From the NCBI GenBank assembly GCA_039619475.1, contig CM077115.1, positions 60,332,864 through 60,396,863 on the forward strand: DNA of 64,000 nucleotides, in the 5' to 3' direction. Positions 1-13,400 of the stretch are shown piece after piece; the stretch's first letter is position 1; each line of letters starts with the position of its first letter. The notes under the pieces were generated by a model. That model saw nothing but the letters and a program-made list of their open reading frames with translations, ran no database searches and had not been told where the DNA came from. Source of the stretch: Icerya purchasi. Taxonomy: Eukaryota > Arthropoda > Insecta > Hemiptera > Monophlebidae. A program made the position numbers and the translations under genes.

Positions 1-639
1 TTAATTTTATATTAGTCGTGGAATGAGGAAGTTCTCTCAATGTCTCTCTGAAATCAGTGTGCAGCGAGTCGCTCGATTTAATCTTAGTTTTCGCACGTGT
101 AGTGATTTGAACTAAAGTTAAGTAGCTCATATTGTACTGTATAGTTTAGTAGTGTCAACTACGAAAAGAAACGGATTGAACGGATAACTTTTGTGCCCTT
201 AATAAACATGCGATGCACCAGTTTAGGCATAAAGTTTTTAAAACTTTTAAGATAGGTGCAGCATTATCGAGTGATCTAATTTTAATGATTCAATACAGTT
301 TTTAAGACTGAGAAGTGGGAGAATAAAATACGAAATTTTTTTGTAAGGCGCACCACCTTAAGCCGAGTTTAAGAATTGATCATTTTGTTATATTTCATAA
401 TTCGTTTGGCCGGAAGCCCACTTAAAATCATTACGAATAAACTCGGGAGAGAAGACAGAGTGTGTTTAAGAAAGCGTATACGAAGAACGATATAGCTCTA
501 AAGATAAATAAGAAAACGAAAATAGCGATGATTTAAAGACTGACATAGTTAGACGTAATCAAATAACCTAGTGCAATTAGGAGGAATATTTTGATAAATG
601 ATTACTTTTTAGTTTTAAAAACAAGTTTACCGGTGATCG
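1..639. other. non-coding, no gene seen
   Basis: No open frame of useful length and no recognisable exon. It could contain upstream introns or 5' untranslated sequence of the convertase gene that begins to be visible at 7317, but nothing in the sequence shows this. I looked for a prodomain, a dibasic maturation site and the catalytic Asp (DDG) exon and did not find them. Confidence 0.5.
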
Positions 640-1088
640 TTTTTTTTTTTTTTTTTTTTTTTTTTGGACTTGGCCGACTAAGGGCAGCTGCCCAGGACAA
701 TTGGACTAGATTTGAGATTAAATTTTAATCCGGTCAGAAATCGATTAAAGAAAAGAGACAAGAATAGGAACCACCTGTGAGGACGGGGCAAAACTAAGAT
801 ATAGGAAGCACTATATGGAGTAGGAAAATTCAGCTTTAATAATTAAACGTACAGGATATTACGTTCGGAGGAAAGACTGGAACATTCAAACAGCACGTGG
901 TCAGGATCACAAACGAAGGAACAGTCATTAAAATGCAAAGGACAATAAGGGGATGGGAAAAGAGCAAAACGATGCCGTGATGATCGAGTTAAAACATGTA
1001 CGAAAAGAGAACTGATATAAATTTTGTTCCACTGACGTTTAGTCGCGGAAGTGATAATTTTTTTTTTTGTTTGAAAATTATATAACAT
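640..1088 (-). mobile_element. 3' end of an R1/jockey-like LINE, 5' truncated
   Basis: On the minus strand a short frame reads through the C-terminal cysteine/histidine segment that follows RNase H in these LINEs (HRFALFPSPYCPLHFND, then CDPDHVLFECSSLS). The same segment occurs at 9132-9596 and 15807-16325, so this is a third member of that family. The minus-strand poly(A) tail is the T run at about 640-665. It is followed by an untranslated end similar to those at 15750 and 10852. Truncation leaves only the last ~400 bp; it is not functional. Confidence 0.75.
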
Positions 1089-2195
1089 AAACCAAAAGAG
1101 TAGTGTGTGCTTATTAGTTCCTTTTTTTTTTTTTGAGAGTTAGGGGAGGGGTATTAAAAACGGTTTTGCGAAACAAGATTAACTTTTAAAATTTTGTTTA
1201 GCATTTTTTTTTTTTTGAAAAATTAGTGGTTTTTCCTTGCAAATTTGCGAACAGTTGACCTGGTATCATTAATAATTTAGTCTTCTAATGTATTGTAGTA
1301 AAATTTAAACCTGCTCTATTTGGACAAAATACACTGTTAATCGTCTTCATTATAACAGTTTAGTGGGTATAATTTTCTATTGTTTTCCTTGGATTTTAAA
1401 TTATCGATTTTTTTTTTTTTTTATTTAAATTTTTAAGTTTAATATATGATTTTTTAAAATTCTTTTGAGCTTCTTTATACATTAATCCAAATCCAGAGGT
1501 AATTTTCGGTATTTTCAATAGCAGGATTTGAATTCTACTCGGAGGAAGCGCCATTTAAATTAACTAGTTTATTCAAATTAAATACATAAATCCAAATTAA
1601 AAAATAATTCAAATTAAGAAATTTCCGTGGATAAAAATAATTTTTAAACCGAACGACGTTGCGAACAAATCATAATTTCGGGCTATTTCGTCGCAAGTTA
1701 GAAGACTTAATTTAGAAATATTAATCACCAAAAAACTTTTATATAGTAAAATTTAAACAGAAATATTTTCATGTGTAGTGTATATTTATACATATCTTGT
1801 TCGTTTAATGAAAAAATAAAATTATTAAAAATACAATAACAAAAACATCTTAAATATTTCATTGAAAATATGCTAGAAACATATTTTATCTTCAGCCAGA
1901 AAACGAGAGAGGAAATATTTTGAATAAAGATAAATTAAATTTACGCGTTTGAATCTGAAGGAGACACTGCAATTATGTCTGTTTTAGATTCAGATCACGC
2001 ATTTCACGTTTAACTTAACTAATATTTCTTTTCAAATTTGTTTTTACCAAATAATAAAAGCATATTACTCATTATGATTAAAATCTTTATATATGTTATA
2101 CTATATTTTAATTTAATTTCTTCAAATTATAGTCAAAACTTTTTACGTTCATTTTTCGATTTATTAAAGTTAATTATGCTTCCTTCACGTTTAAA
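1089..2195. other. AT-rich intergenic, no gene seen
   Basis: Very AT-rich sequence with several T runs (1124-1136, 1206-1217, 1408-1422). Short frames on both strands show no family motif. It ends at the target-site duplication of LINE copy A. Confidence 0.5.
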
Positions 2196-2205
2196 ACATA
2201 TAATA
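2196..2205. repeat. target-site duplication, left of LINE copy A
   Basis: The 10-mer ACATATAATA here recurs exactly at 7078-7087, just after the GAA-rich tail of copy A. This fixes the element limits at 2206 and 7077. Confidence 0.75.
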
Positions 2206-2222
2206 GGAGAATCCTGTTACTA

Positions 2223-2490
2223 ATGAACTAGTGCGGTTGTGTGTTTCTGTGTTCATCTTTGTGTATTGTTGTCTTATCTTATCGCTTGCGTTATTGATTC
2301 AAACGTTTTCAGGTTATTGATTAAGACGTTTTTTGTTGTTCTTTTTTGTTAAGTAACAATTTCTATCATGAACTAGTGCGGTCATGTGTTTTTACGTTCA
2401 TCTTTGTGCATTGTTATCTTATCTTATCGCTGGCGTTATTGATTGAAACGTTTTTTGTTGTTCTTTTTTATAAGTAACAATTTCTATCAT
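2223..2490 (+). promoter_or_regulatory. LINE copy A 5' UTR: two tandem monomers
   Basis: Two head-to-tail copies of one unit (2223-2368 and 2369-2490), each starting TGAACTAGTGCGG and ending AACAATTTCTATCA. The first has a ~24-bp extra segment around ACGTTTTCAGG. Copy B has the same two-unit arrangement. By analogy with LINE 5' UTR monomers elsewhere these probably carry the internal promoter; that function is inferred, not seen. Confidence 0.6.
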
Positions 2491-2507
2491 TGTGTTATTA
2501 AATAATC

Positions 2508-3688
2508 ATGTATAAATATGGAAATACTAGCAATCGGCTTAGTCCAATTGCTAATATGGCTCAAAATTCCTCTCCTCAATCCGTACCTTCCCAACCATGA
2601 CCGGTTACCAACCTCCTTCCAACTCAACTCCGTCGTACTCTCAAAGCACAAAAAATAAAATTACTCCACTGACAACGTTTAACTTTACCCTACGGAAGAA
2701 CAGTGTTCAACTGCACACTGAGCTATAAACTCCGTGATTACCACATCGCCATAAAGATCCTGTTGGAGGTCTCCTTAATATCATTTGCAGTTGCTAAAGT
2801 AAGTCGTAACAGAGTCGTAAAAGATTCCTCGTTAGCAGAGACCTTCATGATCGTACATAGCGGTTTCAAAATCGAACATAACTAGGCAAAAGACTCCAGC
2901 TAAACGAATAATCTTGTCTAATGTCCCGTCAACGTTGCCGAACAAAATTTTATAAGATTACGTCATAAATAAATTATAACTGGAAATCACATCTGATATC
3001 GCCATACTAAGAGTTAATCTGTATGATCAACTGTTTGGACATATTATTAGCTGGCGAAGACAAGTCTGCACTACCACCAACATCGAAGAAGCTAACTTAA
3101 ATAGATAATTTGTTCTAGACTAATGTTTCCCACAGAATCTTTATTACATTCAAGGACTTCACTTGTTTTAAGTGTAAATCAAAGGGGCATCGAGCCGGTA
3201 ACTTTTCATCGCCAATGGAAATTGGTGATATCCAATTGACGCCTATGGAAGCGATAGAGCGAACAAAGAAAAAGGGCGTGAAAAAACAAAAACTTAAAAA
3301 TTCCAATGATCTTCCAGATGAATCTGACGGTCTTCAATCTGATACAGGAACCGAAGCAGATAACCCTTTGAGTACTCTCAAAGAGGTATTAAAACCTATC
3401 GCGAAAGAAAATGAATATCCGCTCTCCGCCACTAATTTTGCTTTATTTGTGGACATGTCTAAAGGAAAATCTGCTCTGGAAATTCAATCAATTCTTGCCG
3501 ACGAATTCAAAGTTCTAAGCGACTCGATGATCAGGATGTTGGCTGAACTTCACCTCTACATAAAGGATAGATCCACAAAAGTGCACCGAACTAAGATTCA
3601 GAAAAAGCTGAAAGGATGGCAGAACAGTACCACTACGACTGAAGCTCAACCGTCGACCTCAATTTCAACCAGCTTCAATTACAGATAA
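2508..3688 (+). pseudogene. LINE copy A ORF1 (nucleic-acid-binding gag-like protein), broken
   Basis: The frame opens at ATG 2508 (MYKYGNTSNRLSP) and hits a TGA about 30 codons later. Downstream pieces in other frames match ORF1 of copy B: a zinc-knuckle remnant (CFKCKSKGHRA) near 3170-3200, then an open stretch from 3215 with a Lys-rich segment, an acidic Ser/Asp segment and a C-terminal part (LFVDMSKGKSALEIQSILAD). Relative to copy B the Pro-rich segment after the zinc knuckle is deleted. ORF1 proteins of this kind coat LINE RNA. This one cannot be made intact. Confidence 0.7.
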
Positions 3689-3689
3689 G

Positions 3690-6600
3690 CATACAAGTTA
3701 TTGCAGCAACCATATATCTTTTATCATCACTCACTGTTTAATATATTTAGCTCCAAGAGATAATATCACTCGAGGAGATATCAATGAACTCATTTTGGCT
3801 CTTCCAAGCCCTTTTCTTATCTGCGGAGATCTAAATGTCCATTCCCCATTCTGGGCTACCAGCCTAGAGGAAGAATCATTGAAGAACATATTTCCAGCTA
3901 CAATCTCGCTCTGCTACATCCCGAGGATCCAACGCACTATAACTTTTCTCACAAGACATGGTCAATGTTGGACTTAATTATTACCACCCCAGCCATTCTT
4001 AACGCTGTTGAAGTCTTCAACCATGATGATCTCGCTGGAAGCGATCATATTCCCGTAATCGTTCACCACAAGCATAGCAAAACTATATCCCCATCTCGAG
4101 ACATAAAATACAACTACCACAGATTGAAAAAATATATGGCTCAACCTTTCCACTAGTTGCCAGCTTCGAAGTCAGTCAAACTTCGTACACCAAAAATCTC
4201 GTCCAATCGTTCACCAATATTACTGTAAACCACGCGAACTCTGTGACTCCCTAAATTCCACATTTACGTAAAAACGCTGTCCCATGGTGCACCTCAGATT
4301 GCTTTGCCGCTATACGTAATAGGAGAAAAGCACTAAAAAAATTAAAAGCCGCTCCATCTCTGGAAAATCATGTTACTTAATAATAAAATTCATCCTAAAG
4401 CATGATACACTTTAAAACAGGCCAAACGAATTTAATGGCAGAAATTCGTACAAAAAACTGTTTCACCTCTACCACTACAGTCTGGAAAATAATTCGAGCG
4501 CTTGATAGGAAAAATTTTTCACCAATTCCCACTGGTATCAAATTGGATAACTATATCAGTACAAGAAACGCTTAATCACAAAGGAAATCTCGCCTCCGTA
4601 AGACTCGATTTCCATTCTGGCAATAAAAAACCTAATAACTGTCCTATTACACTCAAAGAATTACAAGGAGGTATCAAACAATTTAAACCAACTGCAATCG
4701 GACCGGATAGCATTCATGCGTACATGCTGCAAAACGCCCCCGAGCCAGCTATTCTTATCTTACTATTAATTTAAAATCATATTTGGACAACGAACACGTT
4801 CCCTGACTCATGGAAAACTGCCGAAATCATTCCGATCCCAAAACCAAATAAAAATCCAATGTTATTAGACAGCTACAAGCCCTATTTCGCTTACTAGTGT
4901 TTCGTGCAAACTCCTGAAACGGATTATAAACGCACGACTGCAATGGCCCATCGAATCTAACAACCGCCTGATCGAATCACAATGCGGATTTCGAGCGAGC
5001 AAATCAACGATCGACCAACTGATTTTTCTCAAACAGTCTATTCAAACACAATTTATTCGTAAAAATCATCTACTGCAATATTTTTTGACATATCCGAAGC
5101 CTTCGACAATACTTGGGAAGAAAAGATTCTAAAAACAAGACATGGATGAGGAATTCGCGGTCACCTAGCAAATTTCGTCGAAAATTTCCTATCGAGTCGC
5201 AAATTTTACATCCGACTAGGCTTATTTAAATCACTCCCCATGATCTACAGAACGGTATCCCTCGGGGCTCTGTTCTCAGCCCTACCCTCTTCAACATAGC
5301 TATAAACGACATTCCGGGAAAACAAAACACCCACCTGTCCAATGATCTTTATTTGCAGACAACCTAGCTATCTTCATCTCCTGTTCGGACCTGTCCCTCG
5401 GAACATCAATACTAAAGGAAACAACCGACAGATTACAAGCTTGATCAATGCACAACGGCTTCAATTTCTCCAACACGAAAACTACCGCTATACATTTCTT
5501 AGGAGTTCGACGCTGTAGTCATGAAATTTTAGTTCAACTAAACAACGTAACCATTCTATCATCAGATACCGTCAAATATTTAGGAATCATTTTGGATGAA
5601 AAACTTACATGGAAACCGGATATATTAACCAACTAAAAACAGGTTTCACCAAAAGACTAAATTTTGTAAACTGGCTAGCACATTGTGTGGCTCAGATCGT
5701 TCCTCCTCACTGAGAATCTACCAAGCACTAATCAAATCGAGGATAAACTATGGCGCTGTAATCTACTCTTCGTCTAATCAAAATATCATCAACTCACTCA
5801 ATACAATACATCATACTGCTGCGAGACTCGCTATTGCCGCTTTTCCTACTTCTCCATCTGTTGGCATTCTTTGTGAAGCTGGTATTCCTCCTCTCAATAT
5901 TTGCAGAGACCGGAGCATTTTAAACACGTGGATTCGTGTTAGTCGTCGGTCAACATTCCTTCGCTGAACTCGCTTCGACCATCACACTCTCTATAAGCAA
6001 GTCACTGAAATTTTAGATTCGATGCAATTCACTTTACCGCCGACATATCAACTAACCATAGCACCAACACCAGGTATATCTGCATCTCGACATAAATCTT
6101 CAACTCCAGCAATTCTTAAAAGGAGAAACATGCCCGAGCATTTTACGTTCCGCATATCAGTGCATGATCAGTAAATGTGACAGTTGCAAAATAGTTTTTA
6201 CTGACGGCTCTAAAACACCTCAACGAACAGGTTGTGGAATAGCATCCGACAAAAAAATTATTCTCCGTTACTCTCTTCCGGCACTATTCACTATTCTTTC
6301 GGCGAAACTATTTGCTATAAAACTTGCGATAGAAAAGGTAATAATTTCCGATCCTTACTCCTCATACCTCATATGTACAGACTCATTAAACGAGATCTCA
6401 TCAATTCAAAAATTCAACTCTCCTCACCAACATCCAATAGCCAAAGAAATTATTCTCACTCTTTGTAGTACAAGTACTCGCGTTTCGTTCGCGTGGATCC
6501 CATCACACGTTGGGATCCAGCTGAATTCATTCGCGGATACTGCGGCAAAAGAAAGCTCATTGTTCTTTCGGGTACCGAACATTGAAATTCGGTCAATGGA

Positions 6601-7005
6601 TCTGAAAACTCATATAGTACAAAAATCACTTCAAACATGGCAAAAACAGTGAACCAATATCCCAAACACGAACAAGCTGCGCTCAAATCGAAATACTATT
6701 CGACCATGGAATACCTCATTACTCGCCAATCGAAGGAATGAAATCGTTGTCACAAGACTCTGCCTAAGTCACTCCAAAATCACTCGTAGTCACCTCCTGT
6801 CCAGACAACCTATTCCACTGTGTTCCAATTGCAACTCGCCTGTCATAATCCAACATTTACTCGTCAGCTGTCCCGCTTCCAATTCATACCGAGCATAAAT
6901 CCTTCAGTCGTCCAACCTTTCCGAAATCACCTGTCTGATCGCCATGACAAAATTGAACGCCTTCTACGTTTTCTCAAGACCACTAACCCATTCCACTCCA
7001 TCTAA
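3690..7005 (+). pseudogene. LINE copy A ORF2 (endonuclease, RT, RNase H), broken
   Basis: Segments in order, in shifting frames: APE-type endonuclease with CGDLNVHSPFW (about 3830) and the catalytic GSDHIPVI (about 4040); linker; reverse transcriptase with QCGFRASKSTIDQL (about 4980), FDISEAFDN (about 5090), GSVLSPTLFN (about 5270) and FADNLAIF, where the second Asp of the FADD box is changed to Asn; RT thumb (VKYLGIILDEKLTWKP, about 5570); RNase H with FTDGSK (about 6200), DSLNEIS and FAWIPSHVGIQ (about 6490); then a C-x2-C...H-type end (CSNCNSPVIIQHLLVSC). A TGA at 5442-5444 and another at 6650-6652 replace conserved Trp codons. Not functional. Confidence 0.85.
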
Positions 7006-7018
7006 CTCTTATCTTATG

Positions 7019-7052
7019 CGTGCCTTTGGCCTAGGCGGCAGTACATGGCACG
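7019..7052 (+). promoter_or_regulatory. LINE copy A 3'-terminal hairpin
   Basis: A 34-nt segment opening CGTGCC and closing GGCACG, a perfect 6-bp stem, directly before the GAA-rich tail. The same element is found in four other LINE copies here. In LINEs such 3' stems are recognised by the element's own RT; this role is inferred. Confidence 0.65.
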
Positions 7053-7077
7053 TTAATCAAAGAAGGAGAAGAAGAAC

Positions 7078-7087
7078 ACATATAATA
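7078..7087. repeat. target-site duplication, right of LINE copy A
   Basis: Exact partner of 2196-2205 (ACATATAATA). Confidence 0.75.
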
Positions 7088-7316
7088 CAAATTTATCTTT
7101 ATCAATATATTTTCTTTTCTATTTTGTAACGGATGATGAGGAATATGTATTCCCGAAATCGTTTCTAGAATATTCATCTGTATTTAATTTAAATGTAACG
7201 AATCGGGTTTATACTTTTGGTTTTGTGAAATATTTTCATCTTAATTATTACTTAACCTTAATTGTTATATTGGCAAAATTGTTTTTATATTTTTTTGCTA
7301 TTTTCGTTTAAAATAG

Positions 7317-7482
7317 GATACAAAATTTGGCCTAGATTTGGTCGATAACGATGATGATCCAAATCCTATACACACTGAAACTCATACATTTAACCATGGT
7401 ACGCGATGTGCTGGACAGATAGCTATGGTTGCTGATAACCACCGATGCGGTGTTGGTGTTGCTCCGTTGGTGAAGCTAGGAG
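7317..7482 (+). CDS. convertase 1 exon a: catalytic His
   Basis: The acceptor is TTTAAAATAG and the donor GGAG|GTGAAT. It begins [18 protein letters not shown] and carries [12 protein letters not shown], the His active-site block, then CGVGVAP. Starts in phase 0, ends with one extra base. In furin the three residues before the His are D-N-R; here they read T-F-N, which changes the S2 pocket. Confidence 0.9.
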
Positions 7483-10400
7483 GTGAATTTAAAAAAAAAT
7501 TTGATTTATTTCGCGATTATCGTTGTGTTAGGTAGCTAATTGAAACTATTTCTGTTTTTCAGACGAAACGTATTCATTCAGCACTGTTTCACGTATTTGG
7601 GATAAAATATTGCGATATGTTTATTTTAAGCGTTCTCTACGTAAAATCTGAAATAGTTAATTCGATGGTAGGCATTGTAGTTCAAGTATACGAAGGGCTT
7701 AAGCCTGAACTTTGGAAAATTATATTTGATTACGGATCTTATATACTAAATTAAATAATAAATTTTTTTGATTCTTTTTCAATTGTATACCATTCAAACC
7801 TACTATAATAGTAAAAAAAATTGAGAAACATTTTCATCTTGAAAAATAACTTCATGGACATTGCATAGGAGGATGGAAAACGCAAGAATATAATAGTGTC
7901 ACAAAAAAAACAGCTTTTCAGCTTACTACGTGTTTCATGAAGTCGGTATCTATTATTTTACCATTTTTTCATCTCTTGGTAGTCTGATTTTTACTAAAAT
8001 TTATTGTAAATTATGTTTTGCAGATAAGGAATTTAGAAATCATCTGCAGTGTATGAAAAAAATCCTTGATTTGGGGAAATTTCATCGTCAAACTTTTATT
8101 ACCATTATGGAAGATTCTACCGTTCCTTATGATGAAAGATATATATATATATATATATTTATAGTTAGATAGATAGATAGTGCGGTAACCTAGTTGTTGA
8201 GGTGGCTGGCTTTAATAAACCAAAAACTAAAAATAAATTTGAAAAATGAGTAGTTTTCTGCTGAAATAAATGATGATAATAGAAACTCCTATATTTCAAC
8301 TGAAATTAGTTTTTATCCCCACCAGGGATGCCAAATGAAACGATTAATTTGCTTAGTTTAGTTATGCCCTTAGCGATGCCCCCGGATGGACAATTATACT
8401 ATCAAATTATTAATATTATTATTATTCCATCGTCAGTCTAGGACACATGTTTTTTTTTTCAACAGAACACTTGTACTTTTTGATCACATTACTGCTGGTA
8501 AATAAAAGTCTTCTTCCGAACGAAATATTTAATTCGGAAATCTGAAGTTATGTTTGTTCAATCGAAATTTTATTTCATTCAAGAAATTTTGTTTATTTCT
8601 TAATGGCAATTATTGCATGCAACGTGCTAAACTGTGTTTTTGTTACAGCGGTCAGACTGGTCTCAGGTAGATCTGTAGATGATATACAGGAGTCATTAGC
8701 GTTAACGTTTAAACTAGACGACGTGGATATATTTAATAATTCATGGGGTCCAAACGATGATGGAAAAGTCATGCCTCACATGGGACCACTTACGAAATCC
8801 GCCATCAAACGAGGAATTAGAACGGTATTTTCTAGTAAAATGAATGAAGAAAATATATTTAAATATAATTATACAAAGATAACAAAAAAATAATATGTGG
8901 AAGAAAAAGGAAAGAAAAGTACATTAGTCTAGGCTGAAATAAAATACACAAACGAATACTACAATATATTTGGATTTGTCATCATCTTTGTGTTTCGCCT
9001 AAGATAGGGGTCCTTAGAGCAACCCCTCACTATCCGTATCAATATTTTTTCTACCCTTCTCTTTCCTGAGCTGCTTCGATGTTTTGTAAGTCGTCTAAAA
9101 TTGTTAACCTTCTAAGCCTCTCTTTTCGGAATCAGATCTTTATGCGATTAGATATGAGTGATTGGAAAGACTCAAGTGCTGGAATGACCGAGGGTGATGG
9201 CAAGGAGAGAACAAAAGATGCGCTATATGGAATTGGAAGACCAATTGACAGACGGGAAGAGTAAAAGGAAGAACGTTCGGAAGCGATACAGGTGCACTCA
9301 AAAAAAAAGAAGTGATTAGCGTCATCTATAAAGTTGTGAGAGGAAGGGCGTAGGGGACAGAGAGGAGAGGGGATTAGTGAGAAGCGAAATAAGGAAGCAG
9401 GGAGCAAATTGTGCCCAAAGCGTAGGCGACAGATTGCAGAGAGAATTGACCGTCGCATGAAGGGAAAATTGGAAAACCAGCGATACAACGATAGATTAGA
9501 CTGAATAAAGAGATAAGAGGAATCCGGACTTGAGAATGAGAAAAAATACGAGTTTAACCATAGTTTTTTTTTTTTTTTTTTTTGTGAAAGCAGCATCCTG
9601 TGTCGTGTTTAATTTCTGTGACTATTACAGTACGAAGATGCGCAGTTTGTTTTTATAGATATCTGCTTATTCCGCTAGTTCTGATAAACTGTGTTACAGA
9701 TAAAATTGCATTGGGGGAATTCCCAAGAATGTTGGTGACTGATTTGTTATTAATAGAAGAGGACCGGTGGGGTGATGTACATCGCACAGTATGTGGGAAG
9801 TTGAGGGAGCAACACCTTGGCAACAGAAAGAACAATTCATAGGAGGGGGGTTCTTTGCAAAATAAAATTTTGCGACATGGTCGTGTGGCCTGTGCGCAGA
9901 GGCTATGTGCACAGAAATCTCTGCGGGACATACTTTTTTCTGGCCACCATGGTTTGGTTGAGGGTTTATTTAACCTCGAGAAAGTCTGACACGAGGACCA
10001 ATGGGTTTTCCATGAGGACGTGAGATTATTGAAGATTATGTTCGATAGATAAGGTGGACGAGTGCTGTTACTAGACAAGGAGAAATATATATTGTTGCTC
10101 GAGCAGAAAGACGGGCACCAATGAGCGACAGGAATTTTATGAGGAGAAAAACGCCATTGTTCTTTTTCACTTTTAAGAAAATATTTAAAATAATAAAAAA
10201 TCAAGAATAACATAAATTCGTTTCTCGTTTAAATAGTAATTTATAGTGGTCGCTTTTTTTTCCTTATTTTAATCGATTTTAACACTCGCAAAGGAAGTAA
10301 ATTTTACAATTATTCTTATTGTTAAAAATGTTTAATTTAATTTTAGTAGGGTCGCAAAGGCAAAGGAACATTGTACGTTTTTTCAGTCGGAAATGGTAAA

Positions 10401-13400
10401 CTGCACGATGATAATTGTGCTTGCGATACGTTCATAAGTAGTATGTATACGATTGCAGTTGCTGGCGCGGATGAATATGGTCGCATAACCAGTTTCTCGG
10501 AAAGATGTGCTAGTGTACTGGTAGCAACATACTCCGGAACAGGAAAAACGGAATATAACGTAGTACGTGTTTTGGGAACTGACAGTGCACCAAATTAAAC
10601 ATTTTCAAAACAATCAACGAGTTTGTAAAATACAGGAAAACAGAATACTTCGTTAAAACCGTTCCAAAGCTAGATTTAAGAGAAAAAAATAAAAACAGAA
10701 TACTTATCGAAAGAATTAAGCTCTTTTTCTAAAGTCGAACACCAAACACCACTATAAATCAATTTTCATCAATTTTCTGTTTATCTAATCAGACGCATGA
10801 TCTTATTTCCCAGTCGGGGGTGTCTTGATCAACGTAAATCTTTTTTTTTTTTTGGGCTCGTCAACCGGGGACCTTTACCCAGAAACAATTAATCTTTAAT
10901 TTCACTGAACATTAATTGAATATAAATTCTCGCTTCTTGTTTTCCTGATTTTTCATTTGACAATATACGTGCAGTAAAAGTCTCCCCCCCCCCCCTTTTT
11001 TTTGCTAGCATCAGAATTGTTTCTGTTGACTGTATACGTTTCCGAGTTTCGATTTTAGTTGTTCCATAACCGCTCTATTTCCATTCGGTTTTTTCGAAAT
11101 AGTTTATTAGGCGTAATTAGTGAACATTTCTTCTAATGACAGTTGATTTGTCAATTTACCTGAACCGTAAGAAGCAACCTACCACATTTCAAGGTATCAT
11201 CTATTCTCTTTTTTATTTGCTTTCTTCTGTGTATACGGCTAATCATAAACACGCGAGCATTTATAATTACTTTACGGATTTATCATCTCAAGTTTAGTTC
11301 AGTATAGTTTATTTCTTGCGATCAGGGAAAACTTTTGACGGTTTCAAGTAGCCTTTGTGTTTGGCAGTCATTTAAATTGTTAAATATCATCGCTGGTTCA
11401 TTTCGCTACTCCAGCATGTTCGGTTGTTAGCCAAAAACCAACGATGTGCCATTCTAGTTTGCCCGTGTAAAAGTGATTATCATTACGTGTGTCGGAGAAG
11501 AATATTTTATATTCCCTCCTAGACCAATTTACATTAATAGTTGTGAATTTAAAAGTTTCTGGCAATTTTTTTTAATAATGAAAATTTCTCGAATTAAGGA
11601 AAGCTAAAATTTTCAGTTTTAAATTTGAAGCTCGGCTGATATTTTTAAGATAAGAAAAAATAATTTTAAAGAACTATAAAGAAAATATTTTATAAAACTA
11701 TTACATCGCTTATTGATGTTGCTGTTTTGACATATTTTTTTATTTTTTATTATTAGTATTTTGAAATTTAGAACCCGAATTAATGTAAACTGATCAAAAA
11801 AATAATTTGAATATTTCTCATTAATAACTAATAATCACGCTTATGCGGTAATGTTAAAATTGTATAATGGATAGTCTGAAAATGTTTTCAGTTTATTTTT
11901 GGCTGGCCATCAAACATACTGACGACGAAATGAATCAGCAGTGAAATGCGTAATTCGCATACTAAGGTGGGATATAAATTCACAAAGTTACATATTGTCT
12001 TCAAGGATTTGTAATACAAAATCAGATTTTACAAAAATTAACAAACAGTTGATTCAACTCATCGATGTTTAGGTAAAATTAAATTTTTAATTTATATAAG
12101 TATTTGTAAAAATTTTCCGGGCAAATTTTAAAATATTCTGGGATGATAAACACTTTTTTATAAAGAGCCTGTGATATTAAATATCTCAAAGTTCATTTGA
12201 ACTGTGTTAAATTGAGATAAATAATTTCTTCATATAACAAATAACTTACAGAATTTTAATTTAATTTTTTAACGATGCTCCGGAACAAATATTTAATTTA
12301 TAAAACATTGAATGATATTAAGAGAGTTTTTTTTTTTTTTTTTTGAGGGTTCACGAACTGTGGACGTAAATTCAATGAAAGTTAAATCTTTTGTACATTT
12401 TCAATATACTATATCGGGATTTAAACCAGGTTCTATTCGAAAGAAACACCACTGCCTAACCATCGTAGGGATTAATTTAATTTTCATTTTATCAAATTCA
12501 TATATTTTTCTAAATATAAAAGGTTTTTTTTAATTTTTTGGTTTGTTGATTTAAGCTGGAGGAAGAGCTTCCCCTTGAGGTGTCACGTGAAACGAGCAGA
12601 CGTCTGTGCTCTCTATTTTGTTTAAATTCTTGCCATTATTACATTTCATTTCTATATCATTTAAATAAATTCATTCGAAGGACATCACCACTAATAATTC
12701 GATTCAATTCAATTCAATTTTATTTATAATAGAGTACAATACAATTCATGTTTAATTACAAGTTATTTAAATTCGGAGTCGCTTATGCGCTAGAATAGCG
12801 AAAATATAAAATTAACTATACACGAGCCCAATTGTGTATTAATAAAATAATAAAATAACAAAATGAGCGATCTTCATATTTAGCTGCAACAATTTAGCCC
12901 ATGTTTAAAATTTAAAATTGAATTTAAGACGTATATAAAGTTACACTTAAATATTAAGAAATAAAAATAGAAACTTGACCCTATTTACGCATAACATTAG
13001 TTACATATGTACCCCAAACCCAAGTACACTTTCACCATAATAAAAGTAAAACTTTAAAATCTTACACTAAATTTAAAATAAAACTAATATAAAACCAAAT
13101 TGAAACTAATGTAAAAATGAACATTAAAAACGTAAATAAAATTTATAAACATATAATTTATGACGATTTTTAAACTTAATATTAAACTATAATTAAACGG
13201 TAATAATGGGGTAACAATAATTTTACAATAATTATAAATACTTAACTGAAGCATAAATAGCGCTTAAAAATAATCCTTAAAGATAACTTAATGCTTTAGA
13301 GATGACAATAAATACGGGATAAGAATTTATTGCAACGAGGTTTATAATTATAATTGGATAATATACGTGTACCTGACCATTTTATCATATAGACCGTCTT

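Larger units (their letters stand above)
2206..7077 (+). mobile_element. I-clade non-LTR retrotransposon, copy A, full length but dead
   Basis: A complete LINE with 5' UTR, ORF1, ORF2 (endonuclease, reverse transcriptase, RNase H, C-terminal zinc-binding segment), a 3' hairpin and a GAA-repeat tail. It is bounded by a 10-bp target duplication. The 5' end matches copy B at 38310 (both share TGTTACTAATGAACTAGTG). Presence of RNase H, a short-repeat tail and a two-ORF layout fit the I clade of the Jockey/I group. Many stops and frameshifts disable both ORFs; at least two premature TGA codons are shared with copy B. It lies just upstream of the first visible convertase exon, either intergenic or in an upstream intron. 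Confidence 0.85.

Noticed and set aside
1..7316. prodomain or catalytic Asp exon of convertase 1
   Set aside because: Searched by eye for DDG, dibasic prodomain sites and matching phases; none found.
8323..8345. hAT element end
   Set aside because: Only the CAGGGATGCCA motif fits; no hairpin, no partner end and no target duplication.
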